From Flavobacteriales bacterium (lineage in GTDB: Bacteria > Bacteroidota > Bacteroidia > Flavobacteriales > Flavobacteriaceae), in contig JAFLBS010000003.1 of assembly GCA_017303755.1 (NCBI GenBank), positions 1-64,000 of the forward strand: DNA of 64,000 nt, read 5' to 3'. How positions within the stretch are numbered: the stretch's first letter is position 1; each line of letters begins with the position of its first letter. Made by a program: the position numbers and the translations under genes. The notes under the pieces were generated by a model. It had not been told where the DNA came from. It did not search any database and saw only the letters and a program-made list of their open reading frames with translations. Positions 9,270-18,059 of the stretch are shown in pieces.

Positions 9270-9434
9270 GAAGCACTCATATATCATTTACAAGAACACT
9301 CGTCCCGCTTTCCGCTTTATCTTTTTATTATTTTGTCACCCTGAGCGCAGTCGAAGGGCATTTTCTACAAAATAATAAAAAGGATGCCGCTTCAATCGGG
9401 GCTAATCAAGACGTTTTGTTTTTCAGCAGAACTT
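9270..9434 (+). repeat. Dispersed intergenic repeat, second long copy
   Basis: Almost base-for-base the 3858 copy, including the 15-bp inverted repeat and the enclosed CACCCTGAGCGCAGTCGAAG, with TCAATCGGGGCTAATCAAG at its right end. A reading frame through it gives the well-known spurious peptide CHPERSRR. Starts only 10 nt after the preceding stop codon. Confidence 0.8.
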
Positions 9435-9450
9435 AATTGCAGTCTTTTTT

Positions 9451-9640
9451 CTAGACTAGCTTAGACTTCTTAGACTGACTTAGACTGGCTTAGACTACCA
9501 ATCCATTACCTTACAACTTCTGCGCAGGAAAGACGCACCATAAATCCAAAAATCTTACAGTCCAGTCTTACAATCTTACAGTCTAAAAATCTAACAAGTC
9601 TAAAAGGTCTAAGAAGTCTAAGCAGTCTAAGTAGTCTAAC
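9451..9640. repeat. Long word-repeat hairpin (CTTAGACT type)
   Basis: The left arm (9451-9499) is CTTAGACT words about every 9-10 nt. The right arm (about 9557-9640) is the complementary AGTCTAAG words (AAGTCTAAG, CAGTCTAAG, TAGTCTAAC). The centre (9529-9560) contains GCGCAGGAAAGACGC and CCATAAATCC, scrambled relatives of the palindrome at 15284. Confidence 0.65.
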
Positions 9641-9716
9641 GTTGGCCGAAAATGTCTTCATATTGGCTAAACCACAACACTAATTGTTTGTATTTTTGAC
9701 ACATAACAAAACGGAT

Positions 9717-10637
9717 ATGAAAACCAAATTTGTCTTTTTACTACTTCCCGAAATACATTTAATGGATTTAGCTGGACCCGATCAAGCTATTCTAGAAGCC
9801 ATCGATTACGGTGCTGAATTCGAAATCGAATACTGCAATCTCGAGAATAACATCTCTTCTACTTCAGGTTTGCCCATTGGTAATGTCAATCATTTTTCAA
9901 AAGCACAACTCAACAAAGGCGATTTTCTATTCATTCCTGGTTCGAATGTTTCCTATTTATTATCCGAAAATTTCAAAAAACAAACCGAATTGCATCAATG
10001 GATTATTGCCAATCACCAAAACGGAATCAATATTTGCAGCATTTGTACTGGAGCATTTGCTTTGGCCGAATGTGGTTTGCTCGACAACATTTCATCCACA
10101 ACTCACTTTAAAAGAACCCAACAGCTGCAACAATTGTATCCTAAAACCAAAGTAGTCGAAAACATTTTATTCACCGAAACTAACGGAATTTATACCAGCG
10201 CTGGAATCGCCTCCGGAATCGACCTGACTTTGCACATCATCGAACAACTAAAAGGAAGTCATTTTGCCCATTTAGTAGCTCGCGAATTAGTAGTCTATAA
10301 TCGCCGAAACGGCAATGCAGCGCAGCAAAGCGATCTACTCCAATTCAGAAACCACATCCACACCGGAATCCACAAAGTACAAGATTGGATAATCGAAAAC
10401 ATTCACCTCAAAACCAATTTACCCGATTTGGCCGAAATCGCCAACATGAGCGAACGCAATTTCACTCGAACATTCAAAAAGGAAACACAAATCACTGTCA
10501 ACGATTTCATCACGCTCATCCGCAAAGAAAAAATCAACGAATTACTTAAAAATCCCAATTTATCTCGTACCGAAATTGCAAACAAAGTCGGTTTACAAAG
10601 CGAACGTCAACTCAGTCGAATCATTAACTCTAACTAA
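9717..10637 (+). CDS. GlxA-family AraC-type transcriptional regulator (DJ-1/PfpI-like domain)
   Basis: 306 residues from the ATG at 9717; a TTG at 9684 would add an unrelated extension. Residues about 1-180 are a DJ-1/PfpI amidase-like domain (FVFLLLPEIHLMDLAGPDQ, with CSICTGAFALAECGLL at the nucleophile elbow, Cys present). The C-terminal 100 carry two helix-turn-helices (LPDLAEIANMSERNFTRTFK and RTEIANKVGLQSERQLSRI). GlxA regulators sense small molecules and usually control a neighbouring gene. TATTTTTG at 9691-9698 is a good -7 element. The next gene starts 2 nt after the stop, so regulator and target probably form one operon. Confidence 0.88.
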   Translation: MKTKFVFLLLPEIHLMDLAGPDQAILEAIDYGAEFEIEYCNLENNISSTSGLPIGNVNHFSKAQLNKGDFLFIPGSNVSYLLSENFKKQTELHQWIIANHQNGINICSICTGAFALAECGLLDNISSTTHFKRTQQLQQLYPKTKVVENILFTETNGIYTSAGIASGIDLTLHIIEQLKGSHFAHLVARELVVYNRRNGNAAQQSDLLQFRNHIHTGIHKVQDWIIENIHLKTNLPDLAEIANMSERNFTRTFKKETQITVNDFITLIRKEKINELLKNPNLSRTEIANKVGLQSERQLSRIINSN

Positions 10638-10639
10638 TT

Positions 10640-11242
10640 ATGAAAAAAGCAGTAAAAATCGGAATGCTTGTGTTCTTCTTAACATCGGCATCATTATTTT
10701 ATGGACAAAACGAAAAAAAAACTACTATGAAGCAAAATCTAGAAACTCCACTTGAAATCAAACCTTCAGCAACCTCATCCGAAAAAGATTTTGATTTCCT
10801 AGAAGGCAAATGGAAAGTACAAAATCGTATGCTAAAAGAGCGATTGAACAACAACAATGAATGGATTGAATTTGAATCGGAACTCCATCTCCGAAAAGCA
10901 ATCAATGGTTTGGGAAATGTGGAAAATTATTATTCTACTTTCAACAATGCTCCATTTGAAGGTATGGCGGTTCGATTATTCAATCCCAAAACAAAACTTT
11001 GGAAAGTATACTGGATGGACAGTAACAACGGAACGATGGATGAAAATCCAGTAACAGGTTCTTTCGAAAACGGAATGGGAAAATTTTATGCCACCGATAA
11101 TTTCAACGGAACTCCCATTATTGTTTTATATCAATGGAATGCAACAAACCCAGAACATCCTATTTGGTCACAAGCATTCTCAACAGACAACGGGAATACA
11201 TGGGAATGGAACTGGGAAATGACATTATCCAAAATCAAGTAA
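10640..11242 (+). CDS. Secreted DUF1579-like protein
   Basis: 200 residues with a signal peptide (KIGMLVFFLTSASLFYGQ) and then one domain starting KDFDFLEGKWKVQNRML. It resembles DUF1579-type lipocalin-like proteins: Trp-rich strands such as LWKVYWMDSNNG, and a closing NTWEWNWEMTLSKI. Periplasmic or surface location is inferred. The start lies 2 nt after the GlxA-type regulator and the stop 2 nt before the DinB gene, so all three are translationally close. Biochemical activity is unknown. Confidence 0.8.
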   Translation: MKKAVKIGMLVFFLTSASLFYGQNEKKTTMKQNLETPLEIKPSATSSEKDFDFLEGKWKVQNRMLKERLNNNNEWIEFESELHLRKAINGLGNVENYYSTFNNAPFEGMAVRLFNPKTKLWKVYWMDSNNGTMDENPVTGSFENGMGKFYATDNFNGTPIIVLYQWNATNPEHPIWSQAFSTDNGNTWEWNWEMTLSKIK

Positions 11243-11244
11243 AC

Positions 11245-11766
11245 ATGAAAAAATCAGACATCCAAAAAATGCCCGAGTATTTTGATCGTTACATCAACCT
11301 TACTGACGATGTAACGTATAGGGAAGCACTCGAAATCAGTTTAACCGAATTAGAAAACGCACCTATTGATAAATGGAAAGCATTAGGCGAAAAAGTCTAC
11401 GCACCTGGAAAATGGACAATCAAAGACATGCTGCAACACATCATTGATACCGAACGCGTTTTTGCTTACCGTATGACGGCTTTTGCTCGAAAAGATCCGC
11501 AAAAAATGCTCGGATTCGACGAAGATAATTACGCCAATAATGCCTTTGCCAATCGCAGAACGGTTGATGATTTGGTAGAAGAATTGATTTTAGTTCGTAA
11601 AAATCTAATCGCTCTTTATAAATCATTTACTCCTGAAATGCTACAATTGGAAGGCAAAGGCTACAACGGCGCTACTTACTCGGTTTTATCCATGGGATTT
11701 TGCATGGCAGGTCATCAACGTTGGCATTTTAAAGTGTTGGAAGAACGTTATTATCCGTTGTTGTAA
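11245..11766 (+). CDS. DinB superfamily protein
   Basis: 173 residues from the ATG at 11245; upstream starts overlap the previous gene. It has the four-helix DinB pattern with possible metal-binding histidines in WTIKDMLQHIIDTERVFAYR and in the C-terminal GHQRWHFKVLEERY. DinB-like proteins are often metal-dependent thiol transferases or detoxification enzymes (for example the bacillithiol transferases), but the substrate cannot be read here. It is the third gene of the GlxA-type operon, consistent with an inducible stress or detoxification role. Confidence 0.87.
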   Translation: MKKSDIQKMPEYFDRYINLTDDVTYREALEISLTELENAPIDKWKALGEKVYAPGKWTIKDMLQHIIDTERVFAYRMTAFARKDPQKMLGFDEDNYANNAFANRRTVDDLVEELILVRKNLIALYKSFTPEMLQLEGKGYNGATYSVLSMGFCMAGHQRWHFKVLEERYYPLL

Positions 11767-11816
11767 CAAAAAAGTAATAAACGCCACTAATTAGGAAATC
11801 AATCAATCAAAAAGCT

Positions 11817-14276
11817 ATGAAATTACCTAATTATGTGCTTGCTGCATGGCTATTCCTTTTTGTTTCAGCCATTTCATTCGCCCAAAATAACGGAACAATA
11901 AAAGGTTCGGTTGCCAAAAACGACGGAAATCAACTCGGCGGAATCCTAATCACCTTATTACAATCCGATGGAACTACCATTGCTAAAACGAATTTAACGG
12001 AAAGCGATGGTAGTTTCTCATTTGAAGAATTGCCGCTTTCCTCCTATTTTATATCCATTACTGTATCTGAATTTGAGAATTTCATTAGCAATTCAGTTGT
12101 TATAACCGAACAAAAACCAGTAGTTGAATTACCTAAAATCACTCTAAAAAAGAACGAAGCCATACAATTGAACGAGGTAAAAATCGACAAAAAAATTCCT
12201 TTTGTAGTTCAAAAAGTAGATCGAACTATAGTCAATCCAGATGCTTTGATTTCAAACGCTGGTGGAAATGCTCTCGACGTTTTATCCAAATCACCAGGAG
12301 TTTCAGTCGATGAAAACGGAAACGTAAAACTCAGAGGAAAATCGGGTGTGACTATTTTTATTGATGACAAGCCTACTTATTTAACGGGAACAGAATTAGA
12401 AAGTTATCTTAAATCATTGCCTTCTAACGCCATCAAACAAGTCGAAATCATGACCAATCCGCCCGCTAAATACGAAGCTTCTGGCAATGGTGGAATCATC
12501 AACATTGTTACCAAAAGAAGCAAACTTAAGGGCTTTAACGGAAATGCAAGTTTGAATTACGGTCAAGGAAAATATGCCCGAACAACGGATAATGTCAACC
12601 TCAACTACAACGCTCCAAAATTTGCGGTATTTTCCAACTTGAGTTACACCAATGCGGAAACGTATCATGATTTGACCATTGAACGCCGATTTAAAAATGA
12701 TGATGGAAGCCCAAAATCAAGCTTTGAACAAAACACGTATTTAAAATCGTCACGTCAATCCTACAACGGCCGACTAGGTTTTGATTATTACCTTTCGGAA
12801 AAAAGTACTGTCGGAATTGTAGCTAAAGGTTTAATCAACAAAAATGAAAGTCCACGTTATAATTACGCCACCTTTCGCGATGCTAACGGAACTATCGAAC
12901 AAATTGTAACCGCCGATAATTTGGAAAAAGTAGATTTCAAAAACGGAACCATCACTCTAAATTACCGTCAGCAATTTGCCAAACCCGAGCAACTGTTGAC
13001 TACCGATTTTGATTTTGTAACGTATTCAGCCACCATTGACCAACTCTACAAGAATGCAGTAGTTGATTTGGTTGGTACCGATTCAAGCAATGACATTCAA
13101 AATGGTTATCTGCCATCAACCATCAACATTTATGCGCTAAAAAGTGATTATACTACTCCGTTAAAAAACAATTCCAAACTCGATTTTGGAGCCAAAGTAA
13201 GTGTGACCAAAACTGATAATGACGCGGTTTATACTAAAACAGAAAACAACATAACTGCTCCTAATTACGATTTAAGCAATCACTTTTTTTACGATGAAAT
13301 CATCAGTGCTGCGTATGTAAACTACACTAAATCATTCAAAAAAGTCGACATTCAAGCTGGTTTACGATTTGAAGATACCGAACTCAAAGGCAAGCAATTG
13401 GGAAATCCTGGCGGTAAGCCGTATTCCGAATTCCGAAACAATTACAATTCGCTATTTCCAACACTTTATGCCAGTTATAAAATAGATAGTTTAGCTACTA
13501 AAACCATCAATCTTTCGTATGGAAAAAGAGTAGAACGCCCATTTTACAAAGACTTAAATCCGTTTTCGAGTCCGTTAGACCAATTCACCTATTACGAAGG
13601 AAATCCGTTTTTAAAACCTACTTTCGGACATAATTTTTCGTTGACGTACAACTACACCGAATTACTTTCGACTTCTTTTTCCTACAGTTACGGCAAAGAC
13701 GAAATCAAAGAAACCATTGAAATTGTAGATGAAATTTATTACAGTCGCCCCAACAACATCGGAAAAAGCAATCAATACGTACTGTCCGTTCAAAGTCGAT
13801 TCAATCCTGCAAAATGGCTCACTACCATAGTGTATTCTGAAGTCAATTATTCGCGATTCAAAAGTCAATTGTACGATCAAACATTGGATTCTAAAGGAAC
13901 GTATTGGTTTTTTAATGCAACGAATAGCATCCAATTTTCAAAGAAATGGAGCGGTGAAGTCAGCGGTCAATATTTATCAGAATCCGTTGATGCTCAATTT
14001 ACTGTGGGCGATTTCGGATTTGTTTCCATTGGCTGCCAAAAGAAAATTCTTAAGGATTTGGGAACGTTGAAATTCAATTTGAGTGATGTTTTTTTTACCA
14101 ACCAAATTCGCGGTACCATCAATAATCTGGGCACAACCGAAGCTAATTGGTACGGTCCGCGAGATACTAGAATCTTATCCGTTACGTTTTCTTATAGATT
14201 TGGTAAAAACACCAGCAATAAAGCCAAATACAACGGAACAGGTTCAGAAAGCGAACAAAATCGTGTAAAAGTGTAG
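11817..14276 (+). CDS. TonB-dependent-receptor-like outer-membrane barrel with regulatory-like N-terminus
   Basis: 819 residues: signal peptide (to about 22, ISFAQ), then a carboxypeptidase-regulatory-like Ig domain (about 24-110: GTIKGSVAKNDGNQLGGILI). A plug-like region follows (NALDVLSKSPGVSVDENGNVKLRGKSGVTIFIDD), and a long barrel with aromatic alternating strands ending in FSYRFGKN. It matches the Bacteroidetes outer-membrane beta-barrel family related to TonB receptors. No SusD partner is adjacent, so the substrate may be a peptide, siderophore or signal rather than a glycan. An acetyltransferase gene begins 4 nt downstream. Confidence 0.88.
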   Translation: MKLPNYVLAAWLFLFVSAISFAQNNGTIKGSVAKNDGNQLGGILITLLQSDGTTIAKTNLTESDGSFSFEELPLSSYFISITVSEFENFISNSVVITEQKPVVELPKITLKKNEAIQLNEVKIDKKIPFVVQKVDRTIVNPDALISNAGGNALDVLSKSPGVSVDENGNVKLRGKSGVTIFIDDKPTYLTGTELESYLKSLPSNAIKQVEIMTNPPAKYEASGNGGIINIVTKRSKLKGFNGNASLNYGQGKYARTTDNVNLNYNAPKFAVFSNLSYTNAETYHDLTIERRFKNDDGSPKSSFEQNTYLKSSRQSYNGRLGFDYYLSEKSTVGIVAKGLINKNESPRYNYATFRDANGTIEQIVTADNLEKVDFKNGTITLNYRQQFAKPEQLLTTDFDFVTYSATIDQLYKNAVVDLVGTDSSNDIQNGYLPSTINIYALKSDYTTPLKNNSKLDFGAKVSVTKTDNDAVYTKTENNITAPNYDLSNHFFYDEIISAAYVNYTKSFKKVDIQAGLRFEDTELKGKQLGNPGGKPYSEFRNNYNSLFPTLYASYKIDSLATKTINLSYGKRVERPFYKDLNPFSSPLDQFTYYEGNPFLKPTFGHNFSLTYNYTELLSTSFSYSYGKDEIKETIEIVDEIYYSRPNNIGKSNQYVLSVQSRFNPAKWLTTIVYSEVNYSRFKSQLYDQTLDSKGTYWFFNATNSIQFSKKWSGEVSGQYLSESVDAQFTVGDFGFVSIGCQKKILKDLGTLKFNLSDVFFTNQIRGTINNLGTTEANWYGPRDTRILSVTFSYRFGKNTSNKAKYNGTGSESEQNRVKV

Positions 14277-14280
14277 ATTT

Positions 14281-15123
14281 ATGACAGTACATACATTAGA
14301 AACTTTCTCAATTGAAGACATCACCAACGTGTTCAATCAAGCGTTTGCTGATTACATCCTTCCGTTTCAACTGACGCAAATGAATCTGTTGGATAAAATC
14401 AAGTCGGAGAACATCTTTTTGGACTATTCCTTCGGAATTTCAGTTGAAGGAAAACTCGTCGCTTTTATTCTAACCGGAATCGATTCCAAAGACAATGCAA
14501 TGCTTTCGTATAACGCTGGAACGGGTGTGATTCCCGAATTCAGAGGCAACCATTTTCCACAAAAAATGTACGATTACTTGCTGCCTTTACTTAAAAAAAA
14601 CAACATCCACCATCATCAACTGGAAGTCATCACTCAGAACACCAAAGCAATTCAGATTTACCAAAAATTAGGCTATCAAATCAGTAAACAGGTTTCGTGT
14701 TTCAAAGGAATTGTCAGTGCGCCCAATTCACCATCGCCATTCATTTACAGAAGAATTGATGCATTTGACGAAAGTGATGTACAGTCGTTTTGGAATCATC
14801 AACCTACGTACCAAAACACCTTGTCTTCCATTAACCGAAACAGTGAACTTCACGAATCAATGGGTGCATTTTTCAAAGGAAATTGTGTTGGTTACATCAT
14901 TTTTGTAACAACCACTGGCCGAATCAAACAATTTGGTGTTAATCCCGATTTCAGACAAAAAGGCATTGGAAAACAGTTGTTTTACGAAGTTCAAAAAACC
15001 AATCCCAATTCTGAAATTTCACTCATCAACATCGATAATAACGACACCGAAACCATCGCTTTTCTTCAAAAAATAAACCTGAACCGTACGGTTGAACAAT
15101 TTGAAATGATACTTAATCAGTAG
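14281..15123 (+). CDS. GNAT-family N-acetyltransferase, two-domain
   Basis: 280 residues with two GNAT-like halves. The first has VIPEFRGNHFPQKMYDYLLP (about 83-103) and the second the clearer acetyl-CoA loop VNPDFRQKGIGKQLFYEV (about 219-237). The repeat of the fold suggests a domain duplication in which the C-terminal half keeps the canonical Q/R-x-x-G-x-G/A signature. The acceptor substrate is unknown. Placement 4 nt after the outer-membrane receptor gene implies cotranscription. Confidence 0.85.
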   Translation: MTVHTLETFSIEDITNVFNQAFADYILPFQLTQMNLLDKIKSENIFLDYSFGISVEGKLVAFILTGIDSKDNAMLSYNAGTGVIPEFRGNHFPQKMYDYLLPLLKKNNIHHHQLEVITQNTKAIQIYQKLGYQISKQVSCFKGIVSAPNSPSPFIYRRIDAFDESDVQSFWNHQPTYQNTLSSINRNSELHESMGAFFKGNCVGYIIFVTTTGRIKQFGVNPDFRQKGIGKQLFYEVQKTNPNSEISLINIDNNDTETIAFLQKINLNRTVEQFEMILNQ

Positions 15124-15129
15124 TTTTTT

Positions 15130-15231
15130 GAAGCAGTAATTTATCGTTCTATCAACACTCGTCCCGCTTTCCGCTCTACTGCGTGCCGCTGCAATCGGGG
15201 CTAATCAAGTCATTTAGTATTTCAGTAAAAC
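15130..15231 (+). repeat. Dispersed intergenic repeat, short copy
   Basis: GAAGCAG, CAACACTCGTCCCGCTTTCCGC, an 8-10 nt variable centre, then TGCCGCTGCAATCGGGGCTA and the TTTCAG tail. It lacks the hairpin insert of the 3858 and 9270 copies. Its right end runs into the same CTTAATTGCAGTCTTTTTTCTAG flank as the 9270 copy. Confidence 0.8.
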
Positions 15232-15240
15232 TTAATTGCA

Positions 15241-15421
15241 GTCTTTTTTCTAGGCTTACTTAGATACTATATATTACAATTCAACTACTGCGTCTTTCCC
15301 GCGTAGGCGGGAATCTATAACCATAAATGGATTCCCGCCTACGCGGGAAAGACGCAGTAGTAAGTACAAAAATCCCACTATCTAAGCAGTCTAAGAAGTC
15401 TAACTTTCTAAGTAGTCTGAA
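15241..15421. repeat. Word-repeat hairpin (AGTCTAAG type) with nested palindrome
   Basis: Left arm words CTAGGCTTACTTAGATAC, right arm 15379-15421 with TCTAAGCAGTCTAAGAAG and TCTAAGTAGTCTGA. The arms flank a perfect 32-bp inverted repeat described separately. Same position and word as the element at 9451. Confidence 0.55.
15284..15361. repeat. Perfect 32-bp inverted repeat with 14-nt loop
   Basis: Arms 15284-15315 and 15330-15361 are exact reverse complements; the core is GTCTTTCCCGCGTAGGCGGG. The TTCCCGC...GCGGGAA heart resembles widespread REP-type palindromes such as Neisseria dRS3. Much more GC-rich than its surroundings. Confidence 0.85.
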
Positions 15422-15498
15422 AAAAAATCCAAAACAAGGGTAACAAATTAAAACGTCGATTGATATAAAGTTGAATTAACCTTTAAAACTTAAATATC

Positions 15499-16917
15499 AT
15501 GAAAACAACATTACAATTACTCGTTATTACTTTATTTTTTTCAGTTACTACTTTTTCGCAAGGAATTTCAAGCTGTTGGCGTGAAGTATCTGCGGGACAA
15601 AACTTTACCCTTGCCATAAAATCCGATGGAACTTTATGGGGTTGGGGACAAAACGGAAACCTATTAGGACTTGGTTATTTTTCAGTTTCAGAAAACTTAC
15701 CGATTCAAATTGGAACGGCCAACGATTGGATGACTGTATCAGCCGGAGGCAATCATGCACTTGCTGTAAAAACAAACGGAACCTTGTGGTCTTGGGGAAG
15801 CGGCATCTTTGGTCAACTCGGAAATGGCGCTTTTAATTCGGCTACTTTCAACGTAACTCAAGTTGGAACTGCAACCGATTGGATCAAAGTTTCAGCCGGA
15901 TCTTTGTTCAGTGTGGCGTTAAAAAACAACGGAACACTTTGGACATGGGGAAGAAACAATGTAGGTCAATTGGGCAACAACACATTAATCGACACTAATC
16001 TTCCAGCGCAAGTTGGAATTGCAACCGATTGGTCACAAATTGAGGCAGGTAACGAGCATACGTTAGCCATCAAAACTTCTGGTGCCTTGTGGGCTTGGGG
16101 AAATAACCCATTCGGACAATTGGGCGACGGAACAACTAACATGAGCAACAATCCTATCGTAATTTCTACATTGGTTTGGTCTTCGGTATCGGCTGGATTT
16201 GACCATAGCATGGCATTAGATCCAAATGGATTATTATACACTTGGGGAAATAACACCAATGGTCAATTGTGTAACGGAACCAATACTGCGGCAAACATTC
16301 CCACTTTAGTAGTAGATGTAAGTGGTGCAATCAATTTTTACTTGGCAATTTCAGCAGGTCAAACCCATTCAATGGTCATCCGAAACGACAATACACTTTG
16401 GACATCCGGTCAGAATAACTTCGGACAGTTAGGTATCGGTAACAATACCAACACCAATGTTCTTAATCAAGTTGGTACAGGAAATAACTGGCAACTTATT
16501 TCGGCTGGATTTGTGCACTCACATGCAATGGAAATCGGAGCCAATCTTTGGTCAGCAGGTAGAGGTTTAGAAGGTCAACTCGGTGTTGGAGGAAATGTAA
16601 ACTCAAATGTAATCGTAATGGTAGGTTGTCCATCAACACTTTCAAATACAGAGGTAATTGCCGAAATCAATGAGGTAACATTATATCCCAATCCAACCAA
16701 CGACATCGTCAACATCGATTACTCTTTAGAAAATTCTGAAAAAGTAAGCATAACAATAACAACTATTCAAGGACAAACCATTTCAACCATCACAATGGAC
16801 AAAACCAGCGGTACCAATTCAGATGCTATCGACTTATCGAATCAAGCCAGCGGAATGTACTTCATCACAATTACTTCTGAAAGCAGTAGTTTCACAACTA
16901 AAGTCATTAAACGATAA
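15499..16917 (+). CDS. Secreted RCC1-repeat protein with T9SS sorting domain
   Basis: 472 residues. Signal peptide ends about residue 20 (TFSQG). Seven RCC1-like blades follow, each built on an ISAGxxHTLAIKxDGTLWxWGxNxxGQLG pattern, for example SAGGNHALAVKTNGTLWSWG and QIEAGNEHTLAIKTSGALWAWG. Together they predict a seven-bladed propeller. The last 75 residues (LYPNPTNDIVNIDY to SGMYFITI) are a type A T9SS signal. RCC1 propellers in secreted Bacteroidetes proteins have no single known role; surface binding is the best inference. Its own terminator follows. Confidence 0.9.
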   Translation: MKTTLQLLVITLFFSVTTFSQGISSCWREVSAGQNFTLAIKSDGTLWGWGQNGNLLGLGYFSVSENLPIQIGTANDWMTVSAGGNHALAVKTNGTLWSWGSGIFGQLGNGAFNSATFNVTQVGTATDWIKVSAGSLFSVALKNNGTLWTWGRNNVGQLGNNTLIDTNLPAQVGIATDWSQIEAGNEHTLAIKTSGALWAWGNNPFGQLGDGTTNMSNNPIVISTLVWSSVSAGFDHSMALDPNGLLYTWGNNTNGQLCNGTNTAANIPTLVVDVSGAINFYLAISAGQTHSMVIRNDNTLWTSGQNNFGQLGIGNNTNTNVLNQVGTGNNWQLISAGFVHSHAMEIGANLWSAGRGLEGQLGVGGNVNSNVIVMVGCPSTLSNTEVIAEINEVTLYPNPTNDIVNIDYSLENSEKVSITITTIQGQTISTITMDKTSGTNSDAIDLSNQASGMYFITITSESSSFTTKVIKR

Positions 16918-16936
16918 TTAAACAAACCCTAATTAC

Positions 16937-16974
16937 AATCCCAATCTCAATTCAAAACGAGGTTGGGATTTTTG
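16937..16974 (+). terminator. Terminator after the RCC1 gene
   Basis: Stem AATCCCAATCTC / GAGGTTGGGATT (one wobble) followed by T5. Confidence 0.85.
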
Positions 16975-17020
16975 TCATTGCGAGAGCTTGTCCCGTATTT
17001 TTGGGGAACGAAGCAATCTG
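16974..17020 (+). repeat. REP-like element GTCATTGCGAG...AACGAAGCAATCTG
   Basis: The two ends of this commonly seen bacterial intergenic repeat surround AGCTTGTCCCGTATTTTTGGGG. It directly abuts the dispersed repeat copy at 17020. A relative lies inverted inside the 191-298 copy. Confidence 0.6.
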
Positions 17021-17117
17021 AAGCAGAAGTTCACGATTCTATCAACACTCGTCCCGCTTTCCGTCATGCGCGGCATTTCCTCCAATCGGGGCTAATCAAG
17101 CCATTTTGTTTTTCAGC
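17020..17117 (+). repeat. Dispersed intergenic repeat, short copy
   Basis: GAAGCAG, ATCAACACTCGTCCCGCTTTCCG, a short variable centre, CCAATCGGGGCTAATCAAG and the TTTCAG tail. Both conserved ends present; centre diverged. Confidence 0.75.
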
Positions 17118-17214
17118 TCAAATCATCAATAGTCTTTAAAAATTAAAGGAAGTATAACATTTAGCTAACAATTGGGTAATGTTAAATAAATAAACTTTGT
17201 GATAATTAAACTAT

Positions 17215-17958
17215 ATGACAGAAAACCAAAAACAACTTTGGGATCGCATATCCCAGTTCGAGTTTGACAAGGCTCAAATTCAATTCAACTTCACAGACAG
17301 ACTAGCAAGGGAAAACAATTGGACGAGAAGCTATTCTAACGAAGTTATAGAAGAATACAAAAAGTTCATTTTTCTATGTTGCACACTACCTAATGGAGCC
17401 ACTCCATCAGACCAAATCGATCAAGTATGGCATTTACACCTCACTTACACCAAATCCTACTGGATTGATTTCTGCAAAAACACACTACACCAAGAGGTTC
17501 ACCACAATCCCACAGAAGGCGGATCGAGCGAAAAAAACAAATTCAACACCATCTACACGCTCACCAAAGAAGAATACCAAAAAGCCTTCAACCAAAATCC
17601 ACCCATCGAAATTTGGTCCGATAATCAAGAGCGATTCAGTGAAATCCATTTTGAAAGAGTCAACAAACACCGTAATTGGGTCATTCCAAAACCGCATTTC
17701 AACTGGAAGAAAAAAACTATTGGATTGTTACTACTCTTTTCCATCTTTACTGCAATACAAGCAGCACCGACTGAAAACGAGTCTTCATGGACTTGGATAG
17801 TGATTCTGATTTTTATAATAGTGAATGCTGTTTTAAAAAGAAGAAATGGAAATTCAGATGGATCAGGTTGCTCCAGCGGTTGTTTCTTCGATAGTGGTTG
17901 CTCGGGAGACAGCGGATGTTCAAGTGGATGTGGAGGTTGTGGAGGATGCGGAAGTTAA
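17215..17958 (+). CDS. Membrane protein with Cys/Gly/Ser-rich tail
   Basis: 247 residues. The N-terminal 150 (CTLPNGATPSDQIDQVWHLHLTYTKSYW) resembles glycine-rich-domain-like/TIGR04222-type proteins, with a conserved D-x-x-W-H-x-H core. One or two membrane helices lie at about 174-208 (IGLLLLFSIFTAIQAA; WIVILIFIIVNAVL). The last 40 residues are almost only Gly, Ser and Cys with ten regularly spaced cysteines (CSSGC, CSGDSGC, CGGCGGCG). Function is unknown; such tails could bind metal or anchor the protein. A -7-like AAACTTTG (17192-17199) with TTG 17 nt upstream precedes the gene. Confidence 0.75.
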   Translation: MTENQKQLWDRISQFEFDKAQIQFNFTDRLARENNWTRSYSNEVIEEYKKFIFLCCTLPNGATPSDQIDQVWHLHLTYTKSYWIDFCKNTLHQEVHHNPTEGGSSEKNKFNTIYTLTKEEYQKAFNQNPPIEIWSDNQERFSEIHFERVNKHRNWVIPKPHFNWKKKTIGLLLLFSIFTAIQAAPTENESSWTWIVILIFIIVNAVLKRRNGNSDGSGCSSGCFFDSGCSGDSGCSSGCGGCGGCGS

Positions 17959-17984
17959 ATCCGCTAAAAAATTAAAAAGTAGAA

Positions 17985-18010
17985 GACGCCAATAGAGCGT
18001 CATTTTTTTT
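17985..18010 (+). terminator. Terminator after the Cys-rich membrane protein
   Basis: Stem GACGC / GCGTC with 7-nt loop and T8 run. Confidence 0.75.
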
Positions 18011-18059
18011 TGCCTAAACTAAAAATTTGAAAAGCGATAAGATTCATTGAAATCTTCCA

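Noticed and set aside
9145-9375. Open frame overlapping the small membrane protein gene and running into the repeat at 9270
   Set aside because: It ends in the peptide CHPERSRR, a well-known artefact of translating the CACCCTGAGCGCAGTCGAAG repeat; it overlaps a better gene.
11817-14276. SusC of a polysaccharide utilisation locus
   Set aside because: No SusD gene or glycoside hydrolases adjacent; the protein is shorter than typical SusC.
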